A DNA stretch of 64,000 nucleotides from assembly GCA_026120185.1 (NCBI GenBank), contig JANUWF010002017.1:806001-870000 (forward strand). The letters run 5' to 3'. The notes below the pieces were generated by a model. That model was not told the origin of the DNA. It saw only the letters and a list, made by a program, of their open reading frames with translations, and did not search any database. The DNA is from Voacanga thouarsii. Its lineage: Eukaryota > Streptophyta > Magnoliopsida > Gentianales > Apocynaceae. The position numbers and the translations under genes are program-made. The first letter of the stretch is position 1, and the number at the start of each line of letters is the position of its first letter. This document shows positions 32,572 through 44,825 of this stretch, one piece after another.

Positions 32572-34464
32572 TATTCCACCACACTTAGCTCTTTGTTTGT
32601 TCTCAAGCAAAGTATCAAAGACAAGTAGGAAAACACAAGGTTTAATCAAAACACTCAATCAATTTCAAAACAATATCTTCAATGCTTTCTTCATTCAAGA
32701 ACATAAAACATATGCTGCTACATCTTTCCCAACAAATGCAAGACTTGTGTAAGTGAATAATGACTTAGTAGAACCATCCCAATACTTGACAATATTCTCA
32801 AACTATTGAAAAGAATTTAGTTAAAAAAGAATTACATTCCATAAGCTTACTTTTTATAACTCTCTCTACTAATCTGAGACATATCATGATTTTACTTAGA
32901 TCAAGTAGGACTTTTAAGCTCGTAATGTAAGGCTAAAGGCTTGTAATGTAGCTTATCAAACGAAGGATATAGGAGAATCAAATATCAAAGAAGCAGAGAG
33001 TTCGTAAGAAAAGGATAAACAAAATGTATCAATAATTTCCAACTCTTTTTGCTCTCATATTCCAAGATAAATCAAAACCATAACCTTATTTAGCAATTCC
33101 AGTGCAACTCAAGTAAATCTCGCATTTTTTTTTCTTTTTCTTATCTCTTTTCATCAACTCTTCTCTATTTTTTTTCACAAGATCACTCAAATTGTCAGCA
33201 ATGGTGTCAAGGACTTGATATGAACCCAACTTTTACAGCTCAATCACCATTTCTTTTGTGATCTTTGTTTTCTTCTTTTTTTTTCTCAACAATTTTTCTT
33301 TTCTTTCTCTCTTTCTCTCTCTCTCTCTCTCTTCTTTTGTCATTCACTGCTGCCTTTCTTTTCTTTCTCAGTTTCTTCCTTTCCATCTTTTCTAACAGCT
33401 TTTTCTTTTCTTTTCTTGTGTTTAATCTCTCTTTCTCTCTCTTTTCTTTCCTTTCTTTCTTTTCACTTTCCAGCTTAACTCAACTCTTGCTACATGACTG
33501 CAAGTAACGAGTCATGATATTTCTCCAAGTACTCTCCCTCACATTCTCCTTCATGTAGTTTCATCCATCAAGAGCATAAAGATTTGGAAAATTATTCAAA
33601 CTCTCAAATACAAGCAATGGTATTGTGATGGATTTTAAAGAAAGAAATCAACAATTTAGGCTCAAAATAGGCACTATGGATAATATCAAAATAGGTAGGC
33701 TTGAAAAGCTCAAACTATGCAAAGAAGGCTTATTACTGCCATTCTTAAGTTAAATCATGACTGTCTTTCTTTTTTCGCCTCGAGAGGTATTCAAGTAAGT
33801 TCTAGAATGCTCTACGAATTTTAGTAGAAAACTAGGTTCAAGAACAATGTAAATTATTTGATCAAGAACTACTTCGTCCAAGTGAGTGAAAAAAGTCATG
33901 CATAAGCCATAAATGATCTAGAACATATGCTCTATAATCCATCAAAAGACATGCATTAAAAATACAGCTTGAAATCTCAAAGAAAGTCAGAAAATTTTTG
34001 AAAATTTTGCTCACAAGAAGGATAAGGCATATGCATAGATATGCATAGAAGAATTTTCAATAGAAAATTTTTTAACCAAATCACTCCCCCACACTTAAAC
34101 TGGACATTGTCCTCAATGGCCAAATAAAAAGAATAAGAATTAAACAATGCCATGGGACCAAAAATATACAGGAGAAGAGATAAGAAAGTCAATACTTCCA
34201 TAAATGGTGTAATGTGCTGTACATAAATGGTGTAATGTGCTGTACAAGAGATGAATTCTTGAAGAACGAGGCATTGGCAAAGTACCTAAAAAAGAAAAAT
34301 ACAAAAGAGCACACCAAAGCGTAAAAACTAGAAAAGAAAAATAAATTAAAAATAAAAAAAAAGAAATTAGGACCAACGAAGAAAAGAAAACAAAAACTAA
34401 CTAGAAAAGACATTAAAAAAGAAAGGAAAAACAAGAGTTAACAAGAAGAGAAAATGTAGCACAA
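32572..34464 (-). other. A2 3' non-coding region
   Basis: Matches A1 and A3 up to about 34200. It includes the PPT region (32572-32590), a T/C-rich tract at 33119-33475 with a CT run near 33308-33333, and the internal PPT-like motif at about 34082-34105. A 25-bp direct repeat, ATGGTGTAATGTGCTGTAC, occurs twice at about 34203-34245. No gene. Confidence 0.7.
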
Positions 34465-35689
34465 TCAGTCCTCCTCCTTATCATCATCCTCATCATCAGT
34501 AGTGGGTGCAGAAGTTCCCTCACCACCATGTTGCCCGGAAGATTGCTGTCGCAATTCCGCCAATTGCTGCTCCATAGTAGCTTGTCGTCTTGCCATGTCA
34601 TCCATGCATCCCTGCGAGCGTAGGAGCATCTCCGTTTGTTAGTCTAATCGTCCCAGCATGGTAGTCTCAAAGTCAGTCCGGGGTTGGGATTGAGAACTAC
34701 TAGTGCGTGCACGTGCCGGTGGTGGTGGGTGCTCCTCCTCCACGGTAGGTGGCCTAACCTGACTGGGATGCCGAACCTCAAAAAGAGTTAGCCATTTTTA
34801 CAATTCTTGGTTGTACTTGTACCCATAACTTATTAATGTTTGTTCTGTCACCATATCATGCTCAGTGGTAGCCTCCATCAGTTCTCTCTCAAGACTAACA
34901 CCAAAGTCTTTCAGAATTTTCATTATAACCAGGGGGAAGACAAAGGCTTTTGTAGAAAGACGATGATGAACCACATTCCTAATGGATTAAATAATCAAGG
35001 GTGCAAGAGGGATAGGTAGAGTGTTCATTATCCGATGCAAAATGTAAGTGTTAATAAGTCGAGTTTCATTAAAACCACTAGCACGGGGTACAACATTAAA
35101 CCCAAACATATAGACTAGAGCTCTAAAGTTGGCAGCTAGATCATTGTTCGAATAGAAACTATTAGCTTGAAAGGCATTATGCTTATACAACCCTAGAGTG
35201 GCTCTAGTCCCTCGGGCATCCCAATTCGGGTCAGAAAGAATTTTTTGATTGTTCATGTCTATCCCTTGACATGAATCATCATCAAACACCTGAAGAAGGT
35301 TAGCTAATTGATTTTGTGTGATGACTATGGGGATTCCTTTCATTCTTATTTCAATATGTAGAAGGTGTTTATTGCCCTTGTCAACCATATTGGCAAAAAA
35401 TTCCTTAATAAGCATGGGATAATACTTCTTTTTTATTAGTAGAGCATCCAATAAGCATCGAACCCCATCCTAGCCTCCAAAACATCATTCCTAACTGAAG
35501 GGCACGGTCTAGGGTAGGTGCGAAAATACGTTCTACAATGATTTTATTGGATGCTCTCCTATTATACCATTCCTCACAAGATAGATCAATAAACTCAGTT
35601 AGTCTAAGAAACAAGGGATCAATGGATGAAGGGGCCGAGAAAGAGGAAGCTCTTGCCCTTTTTGAGGAATGACCCCGTGCTCTAGACAT
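34465..35689 (-). pseudogene. Putative plant transposon protein-like ORF in A2
   Basis: Start chosen at the ATG complementary to 35687-35689 (MSRARGHSSKRARASS). The N-terminal block RLTEFIDLSCEEWYNRR and FAPTLDRALQLGMMFWRLGW precede a frameshift near 35445. The middle block (35451-34987) has YYPMLIKEFFANMV, IEIRMKGIPIVITQNQLANLL and NAFQANSFYSN, then a stop after PLAPLII. In the same frame follow VHHRLSTKAFVF, a proline-rich part and DDMARRQATMEQQLAEL, a short coiled coil, then an acidic end (DDEDDDKEED) with TGA at 34465-34467. The pattern resembles the putative plant transposon protein or Athila ORF-1-like families from memory. Not pol. About 400 residues with one frameshift and two stops. 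Confidence 0.6.
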
Positions 35690-36640
35690 GGTATCAAATA
35701 AGGAGTGGTGGAAATAAGAGGAGAGAACACTTGAGCTCAAAGACTTAAAACGGGGTGTAACTACCCTGTGCAAATACAATCCTCAACTCTCACTCAACCC
35801 TCAACCAATTTCACAACCACAATGCCCAAACTCCTTCAATGTATTTCACACTCTGACCAATAATCAAGTCAATCCCCTCCAACCAATCCAACACAACCTG
35901 CAACAATACATGTAAAGTTTAATGTAAAGCACAAACGTGTTGAATATCCCCAATGCATTCAAATATACATGATTATGTGAATGAAGGTATTATCATAGCA
36001 TTATGTGAAAAACAATTCCAGTTCAAGATATAGCAATTATTCTACCATCACAAATAGCCACAATTCTAACCTTAGCTATATGCATGAAGCCCCTCATGAT
36101 CATGTGCATGAATCAAGTATCAAAAAACCATTAACTCCTACTCTAGTCCAACTCATGAAAACTCAAAAAGTAATGCACAATTCAAGATAACATCAACAAT
36201 CCCAATTTTCAGCAAAAATTGTCCCTCAAATTAGAAAAAGTCATCTACACCACTTTAACCGGAGGAATTGAATAAAAATCATACCTTTGTGCTTGTGTAT
36301 GCATGGGCAAGAAAAAGATGTAAGCTTTTTGCAGAAATCCAAGCTCCTTGCTTGTGGATTGAAGGTGATGTTGTTATGAAAAAATGGAAGATTTTGAGAT
36401 TTCTGATCTGTAGGATCAACAAAAGAGAGGTAGATAGATGTTATAGAAGTGATTAGGAGGTGGAAAATCAAAATTTTTTAGAAGTTGGGGAGGTGAAGCC
36501 GGTGCAGGTTAGAGAGGAATTGAGAGGGAAGTTGGAGATTTTGAAGAAAAAGTGGCCAAAATAGCCTATATGTGCACCTTACCCAACAAGGACTGGCGCC
36601 AGCCCTAGCCCTAGCCGGCGTTGGTTGCATTCTGTCGGTT
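35690..36640 (-). other. Gene-like 5' region before the A2 ORF, with a possible GT-AG intron
   Basis: On the minus strand a GC-rich start (36590-36630, GCCGGCT...GGCGCCAGTCC) is followed by CATATAGGCTATTTTGG, a C/T-rich leader, and CACAAAG|GTATGATTTTTATT (donor GT at 36283-36284). A TTGTTGCAG|GTTG acceptor lies at 35898-35900. The implied intron is 387 bp and AT-rich. The arrangement looks like a promoter plus spliced 5' UTR. Splicing is inferred only from the consensus. Confidence 0.35.
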
Positions 36641-36797
36641 CTCCATTTTTTTTCTTTTTATTAATAAAATGATGAACACACAATAATGATGAATAATGAA
36701 CTCTAATTTATGAAAAACAATCAATCAAAATAACAAAAATAAAAATTATCTTGATCAAAAAACTGAAAGTAGAGTAAAAGAAAAAGGCTTTAATGTT

Positions 36798-38200
36798 TTC
36801 CACGGTTTTGATCTCGTGGATTCTCCTCAATATTTTCTGGCAATGTTTCGGCTTGACGATCCCCCAGTAATTTAGCCAGTTGACCAATTTGGTTTTTCAA
36901 GTTGCGCATGGAGGCCTCGAGGTTCCTTGTTGTAACATCGACCCCTTGGAACTTAGTCTCCGTTGTACTTACCAAGTGGCCAATCAATTCTTCCAATAGT
37001 GGCTTGGAAGGCGCTGCATTATTGTTCATGGGGTTTTGGTTTCTTTGATTTCCTCCAAAATTGAAAGAACCCTACCTAGGTTGATTTCCATTGCTCCAAC
37101 AGAAATTAGTGTGATTTCTCCAACCAGGATTATAAGTAGAGCTATAAGGGTTGTTACCTGACCGGACTTTACCTATAAAGGCCGCTTGTTCCGTAGTTTC
37201 TTGGAGTGACCACATGTTTTGGCATGCATGATTCGGGTGTCCCTCTCCACAAAAATCACAACTTACGTTTAATACTTGACCTTACGGCATCACCATTTAT
37301 TCCATCTTTTGAGTTAAGGTGTCCACCTTAGCCTCTAATGCTGCCACAGCATCCACTTTGTGTACTCCTTGCACACGAGCTTTAGACCTTGTACTTTCCC
37401 AAGAATAGTTATTAGAAGCAAGATTTTCAACAAGATCGAATACCTGTTCCGGAGTCTTATGATTGATAGAACCCCCTACAGAAGAGTCCACCACTTGGCG
37501 TGTTGCGAATGTAAGGCCATTCAAAAAGATTAGCATCTGCATTCCTAGCTCAAATTCATGGTGTGGGCATTTCCTTAGCACCTCCTTGAATCTCTCCCAA
37601 CTTTCATACAAAAGCTCAGAATCTAATTATTGGAAAGCAAAGATTTCATTCGTAAGTTTGGTTGTCCTAGCTGGAGGAAAATATTTGGCTAGAAATTTTT
37701 CAGCTAGGGCATTCCAAGTAGTGATGGAGCAGGTAGGTAAAGACTTTAACTAAGATTTGGCTCTATCTCTCGAAGAAAAGGGAAAAAGTCTTAATTTTAT
37801 GACATTCTCAGAAACACCGTTCATCTGAAAAGTATCACAAATCTCATGGAAACTAGCTAAATGAGCATTGGGATCTTCTTCAGGTAGCCCGTCAAATTGA
37901 ACCATGTTTTGAACCATCTAGATAATATTGTGCTTTATTTCAAAATTATTTGCATCCACCCTAGGCCTAGTGATACTCGAGCCTGTGCCTGAGATTGCGT
38001 GTTTCACAAAGTCATCCATAACCCTCTGATCATTCCCAGCATTGTTATTTTGAGCACCCTCTATGTTAACGATCAAGTTCCTTTGGATTGTCCGACGGAT
38101 CTTTGAAAGTGTCCTTTCGATTTCAGGGTCAAAATTGACTATCTCGCCTTCGGATTTTCGGGTTATGTACCAAGGAGAACACCTAAGAGAACGAGAAGCA
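36798..38200 (-). pseudogene. gag: Athila/Tat-type gag of A2, without downstream pol
   Basis: On the minus strand: WYITRKSEGEIVNFDPEIE, FDGLPEEDPNAHLASFHEIC, FQMNGVSENVIKLRLFPFS, TWNALAEKFLAKYFPPA, then YESWERFKEVLRKCPHHEFE (37611-37550), RQVVDSSVGGSINHKTPEQ, NLASNNYSWES, a zinc knuckle CDFCGEGHPNHAC (near 37265-37225) and LKNQIGQLAKLLGDRQAETLP. These are hallmark blocks of the Athila/Tat Retrotrans_gag family. It ends ENPRDQNRGKH then TAA (near 36790), exactly where relatives lead on to protease. Stops lie after HNII, RAKS, FAFQ, near the knuckle (VMP) and after NQPR. It could have encapsidated RNA only with other proteins. Confidence 0.88.
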
Positions 38201-38391
38201 AGTTAGATTAAAATAAAATTAAAAGATTGCAAAGTTAGTAAATGTTAGTCAAAGTCAGTAGGTTAGGTTACAAGGGTATACAAGATACACATAAGATACA
38301 AAAGATAACACCTTTTTGCGAAAAGAACAATTATACATATTTACATATTTACATGGTTAAATCAACAAAGTCTAAGTTTTCATGCTATTGT

Positions 38392-38409
38392 TCCCTGGCA
38401 ACGGCACCA
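38392..38409 (-). other. Second PBS-like site in A2
   Basis: TCCCTGGCAACGGCACCA matches the tRNA-Asp 3' end at 16 of 18, with AAAAACTTGATA after it as at a true LTR junction, but no LTR follows. It lies 82 bp from the real PBS. Confidence 0.8.
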
Positions 38410-38473
38410 AAAACTTGATATCAAATTAAGTTTTTCAAAAATACTTCCATAATGAAATAGAAAAATATCTTAA

Positions 38474-38491
38474 TCCCCGGCAACAGCGCCA
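38474..38491 (-). other. A2 primer-binding site (tRNA-Asp)
   Basis: TCCCCGGCAACAGCGCCA, 17 of 18 with the tRNA-Asp 3' end, 6 bp from the 5' LTR at 38498. Confidence 0.9.
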
Positions 38492-38497
38492 AAAACA

Positions 38498-40014
38498 TGA
38501 TGTGTATTTTATTTGGGTATAAAAATCATATACAAATAAGCACATTCTTAATCAAGTTTAAATTAAAACGTTAACCTCAAATTATACATATGAGCAAGTG
38601 TACTCATCATTACAGAGCGTAGGGTTCAAACGAGTGTCGATTCTCAAGGAACAAGTAGATATTAATCACGCTTCTTTTATTGTTTAACTGACTCTATAAA
38701 GTGAAAAATAAATAAAAATAAAAATAAAATAAAAATAAAAATAAAAATATATACATGTCAAGGATGGAGAAGTATGTAACTTAAATCATTATTTTGGCAA
38801 ACATGACCTTAAAGTACCTAACCATTATCATAACTAATCATTCTCTTAGAATCATGAATGATTAATATAGATTCACTTCATTTCCAATCCTTGAATCCAT
38901 ATCTTTTAGATAACTTAGCATCACATTCGTGTCTCAGCTAGTCCTACCCAAAAGATGCATTAAACACAATCCTTTGATTACATTTCCATTCCTGGCAAAC
39001 TTAAAACATGAAATTAACCAATGAATCCATTCCTAACAGACATCAATTAACCTTTAATTACCAGTACATAGTAATTAACCCTTTTTTTCAAGCAAGTTAA
39101 GAGACAACATATATGAAATTAATAAATTGAAACCACCATCAACCCTTTTTCTAAGCAAGTTAATGGAAAGAAACAACTAATTAATCTCGTAATCAACATA
39201 AGTAATTAAATATCAAGAAAACAATCAATTAATCAAAAGATTAAATAACTCTAAAAATCATGAACACCTAAAACAATGTCAAATTATAATAAAACAACTA
39301 ATACACCATTGTTCAAGAAAAAGAAAACAAAGTAAAAGAAAGCACTCATAGACAAGCCTCCTCCTTCTTCCTTTGAAGACCTTCTTGTACAACCCTCCAT
39401 GAATTGAAGAATTCATCCTTCGATTTGAGTGATTTTCTATGATGATCAATGAATTCTCTCTCTTTTCTCTTGTGTTTTCCATCTATTTATAGGCTTGGAA
39501 AGTGCCTAAACTCATTGGTGTAATGTTCTTGGCCGAGTAGAACTAGAAAAGTACTAAAACTCCACAGATTACCAAAAACCGCATGAAAAATCAAGATCGT
39601 GTCTTTCCTCAGGGCACAGCCGGCGCCGGTTGTATTCTGTTTCTTCAATCATTCATCGATTTTTTCTTGATTTTAGCAGCATGTTGTCCAGTGTGCAGCC
39701 GGCGCTACCTTGGCTACTGGAGTCGGCACCGGTTCCATTCTGTTCCGGTATCGTTTCAACAATTCTTTGTCGCTTTGAAGTTTGTGTCATTAGAACATTA
39801 TCGGCGCCAGTTCCTCTATCCTGGCTCGCGCCGCTTCTATTCTGTTTTTGTGAAATATTTGCTTCATTTTACCCTTAAAATCTGAAATAATGAACAAAAT
39901 ACATTTCCAAGGGAAAAATCTCAAATATGAAGGAATATGGCTAGTTATTAAACAAAATGTATCGCTAAAAATTCCAAATAACTAGGAAAAATATAACTAA
40001 TTTAGCCCCTATTA
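38498..40014 (-). repeat. A2 5' LTR
   Basis: It begins (+) TGATGTGTATTTTATTTGGG and ends GCCCCTATTA. TATA (minus) at 39483-39493. GC-rich repeats at about 39617-39835. Confidence 0.92.
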
Positions 40015-40019
40015 GGAGG

Positions 40020-41473
40020 AAAAATAAGCAATACTCCCTAGGTATCTTGAAGCTTATTGTCCAAAATGTGGTTGTTGCAAAAAGCGAGAGACTTCAATGT
40101 CCAAGAGACGACTAAATCCAAAAAGAAAACACAAGTAAAAAATTCTAGAAAGAAAATAACAAAATAAAAAATTAGAAAATGAAGCAAAATGAACGGTACT
40201 TGTTTAAAAGAATAGCCAGCGCTAGTTCCTCCGAGTATCTCAAGTATTTTGTTATACTAAAAATAATCGATGCCGGTTTAAAGTAATTACATGTGCAGGT
40301 AATCCCTGTTTCTGCAAGATTCTTCTTATTCCACAAAGGGATTCAACCAACAAATGTTATTGGTAACAACAAAAATTATTCTACAATCAATTTATTTATA
40401 CATAAGAAGCATATGTAACCAATCCATGAAACAAAATAAGGGATCATAAATATAGGAAGCCAAACAATAAGGCTATTAACAAGTATCTTAACTAAAAGAA
40501 TAGAATCCAAAAGCACACACTATTACCCAATACATACATTAATATCCATATAATAGTACAACCAAACAAATGACTAAACCAACACTTTCATTAGGGATAC
40601 ACTAAATTAATATATGTGGTAATATGCAAAACAAAATCCAAGGGAAAGTGAATGATCAAGGCCTTAGTAAGCCTATTGGAAAAAGCCTCAACAAAATTTC
40701 TACAATAGCAATCACTAATTAATTAAGACTACAAGCTCCAAATATCTGCATAAGGTCTCCCAAACAACCAACAATTCACCTCAACACCACAAACAACCGC
40801 TATACAAAATTGTACACCAACTTAAGAAAATCTTCAATGAAATAATAATAATCCGCAAAACAACATCAACTACATGTGCCAGCTAATTCCTCAACATATT
40901 CACCAGTACTACCCTCAATTTCTTAACCTTATCAATTTAAATTAGAAAAAAAGCTAAAAATGAAAAACTCAACAACAACAATCAACCAAAATCATTGAAA
41001 TGGACAACACCACTACAAGTACTCCTCCAACTAAACTACTTACTCCACAACAAAATCTCCTCAGTTAACAATTTATAACAACAACTTTGATCCTACAAAC
41101 ACCAACACAACACTAATTACAAACTTCTCCAGCCAAAAACAATATTTCACAACAACAAGACTAAATACAAGAACAATAGCTAAATTAATAAAATCCAATA
41201 TATATTCAATTATGCCAAAACAACATACAACAACATCAAAAATAATAACACAATACTAGAATTCAATACGATATATTTATCACAGTGACGAAAAATAAAG
41301 AATCAAAACAATTCACAAAAAGGTACAAAAAGGAAAAGAATTCTGCATACAAATATGTAGGTATAATATTTACAATGAATGATTAGTAATATATACAGAT
41401 ATTCACATGGCCAAATCAATAAAATCCAAACTTTCATGATATTATTTTTATTCCCAACAACCGCAATAAACAC
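40020..41473 (-). repeat. Family B internal region, unit 1, right part
   Basis: Continues B from AAGCAATACTCCC. It is very A/C-rich with AACAAC repeats (40960-41230, GTTGTTGTT on the element strand). It ends in a decayed PBS (CCAACAACCGCAATAAAC, about 41455-41472). No gene. Confidence 0.8.
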
Positions 41474-42849
41474 TTAGTAGGTGTGATTTTCGAGTGTAAG
41501 AAAATATTACCAACAAAAACACACAATCAAATTTTAAATAAAATGCCAAAATTACACTCAAACTACACAATCAGGCAAGTATATCCATCGTGTAATGTAG
41601 TGTCATAATGGCAAGTGTCAGAAATCCTCAGAAAAGGAATAAACATAGCACTACTAACTCTTCCTCTGTTGTTTAGCCTAACGAATTAAAAGAATCGATT
41701 AATTACGATAGACGAACCTAGAGAATCAACATAACCCTACATAAGATTGGCCATGAGAAAATCAAGGATAAGAAAAAGAGTTAATGACCTATGCTTTTCA
41801 AGAATCTCCCGCAATTAGCCAAGTACCAAACACAGCCAAAGATAATCAAGTCTCAAATTTAATACCAGTAAAGGTCACACTCTCTCTTGAGTTATGGATT
41901 TCGTAATCTTGGGCCAATTGAGGGTATCCCTACATCCCCAATTGAACCAAGAAGAACTAAGTGCAAAACCTCTAATTTCCAAAAGAAATCAATGCCCTTA
42001 TCTCTAGGGGATATCAAAATTCTAATCCCTCAACTTCGCTATAGAGTTATTAAAGCAAAAACATGCATTGAACCCATTTATTTGGAACCCACTCTTTAAC
42101 CCTATCTCTTGAAATCATTAGAGAAAACAACCACAAATAATAGATTCAACACAATACTTACCAGTAATCATTCATTAGAAATTAAAATATAACAAATCAA
42201 GAGTACATTTAATACAAAAACTAATCAGGGTTCATTCTTTCAAGAACAATTAAAGCTACAAAATACACAGTGATAAGTAAAAATAAATAGAACAGGTAAA
42301 GAAATATTCATAGACAAGCTTGGTTCTTCATCTCCATCTTTAGTCTTCACTTGGAAATCTCCAATCCCTCCTTTCTCTTTTCTTTTCTAAGTAGATGTTC
42401 TTCACAAGTCGTGGCCCCTCAATAGTCTAGAAAAGCCCTAAAATCATGATTAAAAAATAGCAAAAATCATATATGCGAACACAATTGATGGCAGTGCGCC
42501 TACTATTAATACATCCGACGCTGATACTTTAACAATCTACTGTGCACGCATACATAATCGGTGCCTATTATTTCTTTTTCTTCATGGACTGTGTTTTTTC
42601 AAGCAGTAGCCTATCCATGCCTTTTCAAGCAATAGGCTGGTTTTTTATTTTTCAAAAAAAAAAAAGAAAAAGATAAAAAGGTCCATGGCTTTTCAAGCCA
42701 TAGATTGGTTTTAATTCTTCAAGTAGTCTTTTATTCAATTCCACACAAAAAAATATACAAGTATGGAGATTAGTTGTCATTTAGGTATTATTTTTCAACC
42801 AATATAGTATAATTTATATAGAAAATATGTTCACAATAAGCACTCATCA
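41474..42849 (-). repeat. Family B LTR 2 (1.38 kb)
   Basis: Starts TTAGTAGGTGTGATTTTCGAG (drifted) and ends AAGCACTCATCA. It adjoins internal sequence on both sides, so it is shared by two tandem B units. Confidence 0.88.
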
Positions 42850-42978
42850 CTTTTCCACACTTTAACTTTTGCTTGCCCTCAAGCAAATCACAATTATTCA
42901 CCAACAAACAAATAGCTTCCAAATAAAATGAATGAATTAAATTATAGCATATTAGGAAAATTAACAAGAAAAAGTAGC

Positions 42979-43014
<36 letters not shown>

Positions 43015-43299
43015 AGTCCAAACTGGTAAAGACATTATTTTATCCTCTGCTTTGGAATTCATCCCAACATTTATCTATTGAAGTTAATCCCATGTATACC
43101 TATAAGCTAGACACAACTAAATACATCAAAGTTGAATTAAACAAGTTTATGCCAGTTCAATGTGATTCACTCCACCTACTGAGTTAAGAATACAAACGAT
43201 GTGATTGATACAAGTTAGGATTAACCGACTCACTCAAGTCTCATTGCTTAAAAAGTATAAATATTACAAGTGCGACAACACTTTACAACAATACACTAA
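42850..43299 (-). repeat. Family B internal region, unit 2, left part
   Basis: PPT-side sequence (CTTTTCCACACTTTAACTTTTGCTTG) follows LTR 2. A (TG)n microsatellite lies at 42984-43010. A3 inserted at 43300. Confidence 0.82.
42984..43010. repeat. (TG)n microsatellite
   Basis: Thirteen TG units. Confidence 0.97.
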
Positions 43300-44825
43300 T
43301 GATGCGTATTTATTTAGGTATAAAAATCATATAAAAACTAAACAAATTCCCAATCAAGTTTACATTAAAATGTCAACCCCAAATTACACATATGAACAAG
43401 TATACTCATCATTAACATAGGATAGGGTTCAAACGAGTGTCGATTCTTAAGGAACAAGTATACATTAGTTACATTTCTTTCATTGTTTAACTGACTAGAT
43501 AAAGTGAAAAAGAAATAAAATAAAACAAAAGAAAATAAAAACATAAAATATACATGTCAAGGATGGAGAAGTATGTAACCCAAAACATTATTTTGACAAT
43601 CATGATCTTAAAGTACTCAATCATTATCATAACTAATCATTCTCTTGGCATCATGAAGGATTAAGATAGATTCACTTCTTTTTCAATCTATGAAATCACT
43701 ACCTTCTAGATAAATTAGAATCACTTGGTCTCGTCTGAACTAATTTATTCAAAAGATGCATTAAACACAATCATTGGTTAAATTCCCTTGGTTTCAGCGA
43801 ATTTAAAACATGACATTTACTAATGAATCATTGGTCTCGGCAAACATCAATTAATCTTTAATTATCTAGTCCTCATCAATTAACCCCCTTAGTCTCGGCG
43901 AGTTAACAGATAACAAATATGAAATTAATAAAGTGCAACCACCATCAATGCTTTTGGTCTCAGCGAATTAATGGGAAGAACCAACCAATTAATTTCGTAA
44001 TAAGCATAAGTAATTAAATACCAAGAAAAACAATCAATTAATCAAAAGATCAAATAACTCTAAATATCATGGATACCTAAAATAATGTCAAATTACAATA
44101 AAACAATTAACACATCATTGTTCAAGATAAAGAAAACAAAGTAAAAGAAAGCACTCATAGACAAGCCTCCTTATTCTTCCTTTGAAGACCTGCTTGTACA
44201 ACCCTCCTTGAATTGAAGAATTTCTCCTTTGATTTGAGTGATTTTCTGTGATGATCAATGAATTCTCCCCTTTTCCCCTTGTGTTTTTCATCTATTTATA
44301 GGTTTAGGAAGTGCCTAAACTCGTAGGAACAATGTTCTTGGCTGAGTAGAAATTGGAAGATATTAAAACTCCACAGAATACCACAAATCGCGTAGAAAAA
44401 ATCAAGCACCACCTTTAACTTCAAGGCACAGCCGGCGCTGCCTTAACTCTCGGAGCCGGCTCCAATTGTGTTCTAGTTCTCTACTTGTTCGCCTATTTTT
44501 TTTAAATTTTGCACAATGAAGACCATAATGCAGCCTGCACCCGTTCCACTCTGTTTTGCTTTGTTTCACCAATTTTTTCGTCACTTCGAAGTTCGTATCA
44601 ACAGTGCATGGCCGGCGCCGGTTCCAGTGCCCTAGCCAGCATCGCCTCTAATCTGTTTTGCGACGTTTTTGTTTCGTTTTATCCCAAAAATCTGTAATAA
44701 TGAACAAAATACCTTTCCAAGGATAAAATCTCAAATATGAAGGAATATGGCTTGTTATTGAACAAAATGTATCACAAAAGAGCCTCAAATAACTAGGAAA
44801 AATATGACTAATTTAGCCCCTATCA
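43300..44825 (-). repeat. A3 3' LTR (1526 bp)
   Basis: TGATGCGTATTTATTTAGG to AGCCCCTATCA. TATA (minus) at 44292-44302. GC-rich repeats at 44430-44640. Confidence 0.94.

Larger units (their letters stand above)
31070..40014 (-). mobile_element. Element A2: gag-only Athila-like LTR element (TR-GAG type)
   Basis: LTRs 31070-32571 and 38498-40014 flank 5.9 kb. Near-identical 5-bp duplications GGAAG (31065-31069) and GGAGG (40015-40019) flank it, and the B sequence AATAGGGA...AAGCAATACT rejoins across it. On the minus strand: tRNA-Asp PBS (38474-38491), a second PBS-like site, an Athila-type gag, a separate ORF, a T/C-rich tract, PPT and 3' LTR. No protease, RT or integrase. It is larger than A1 and A3 because of the 34.2-38.3 kb block. 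Its left end is mutated (TTATGTG for TGATGTG). Confidence 0.9.

Noticed and set aside
36005..36190. 61-residue frame (+ strand) before the A2 ORF
   Set aside because: It is opposite to the element's coding strand and lies in the putative intron region; no similarity seen.
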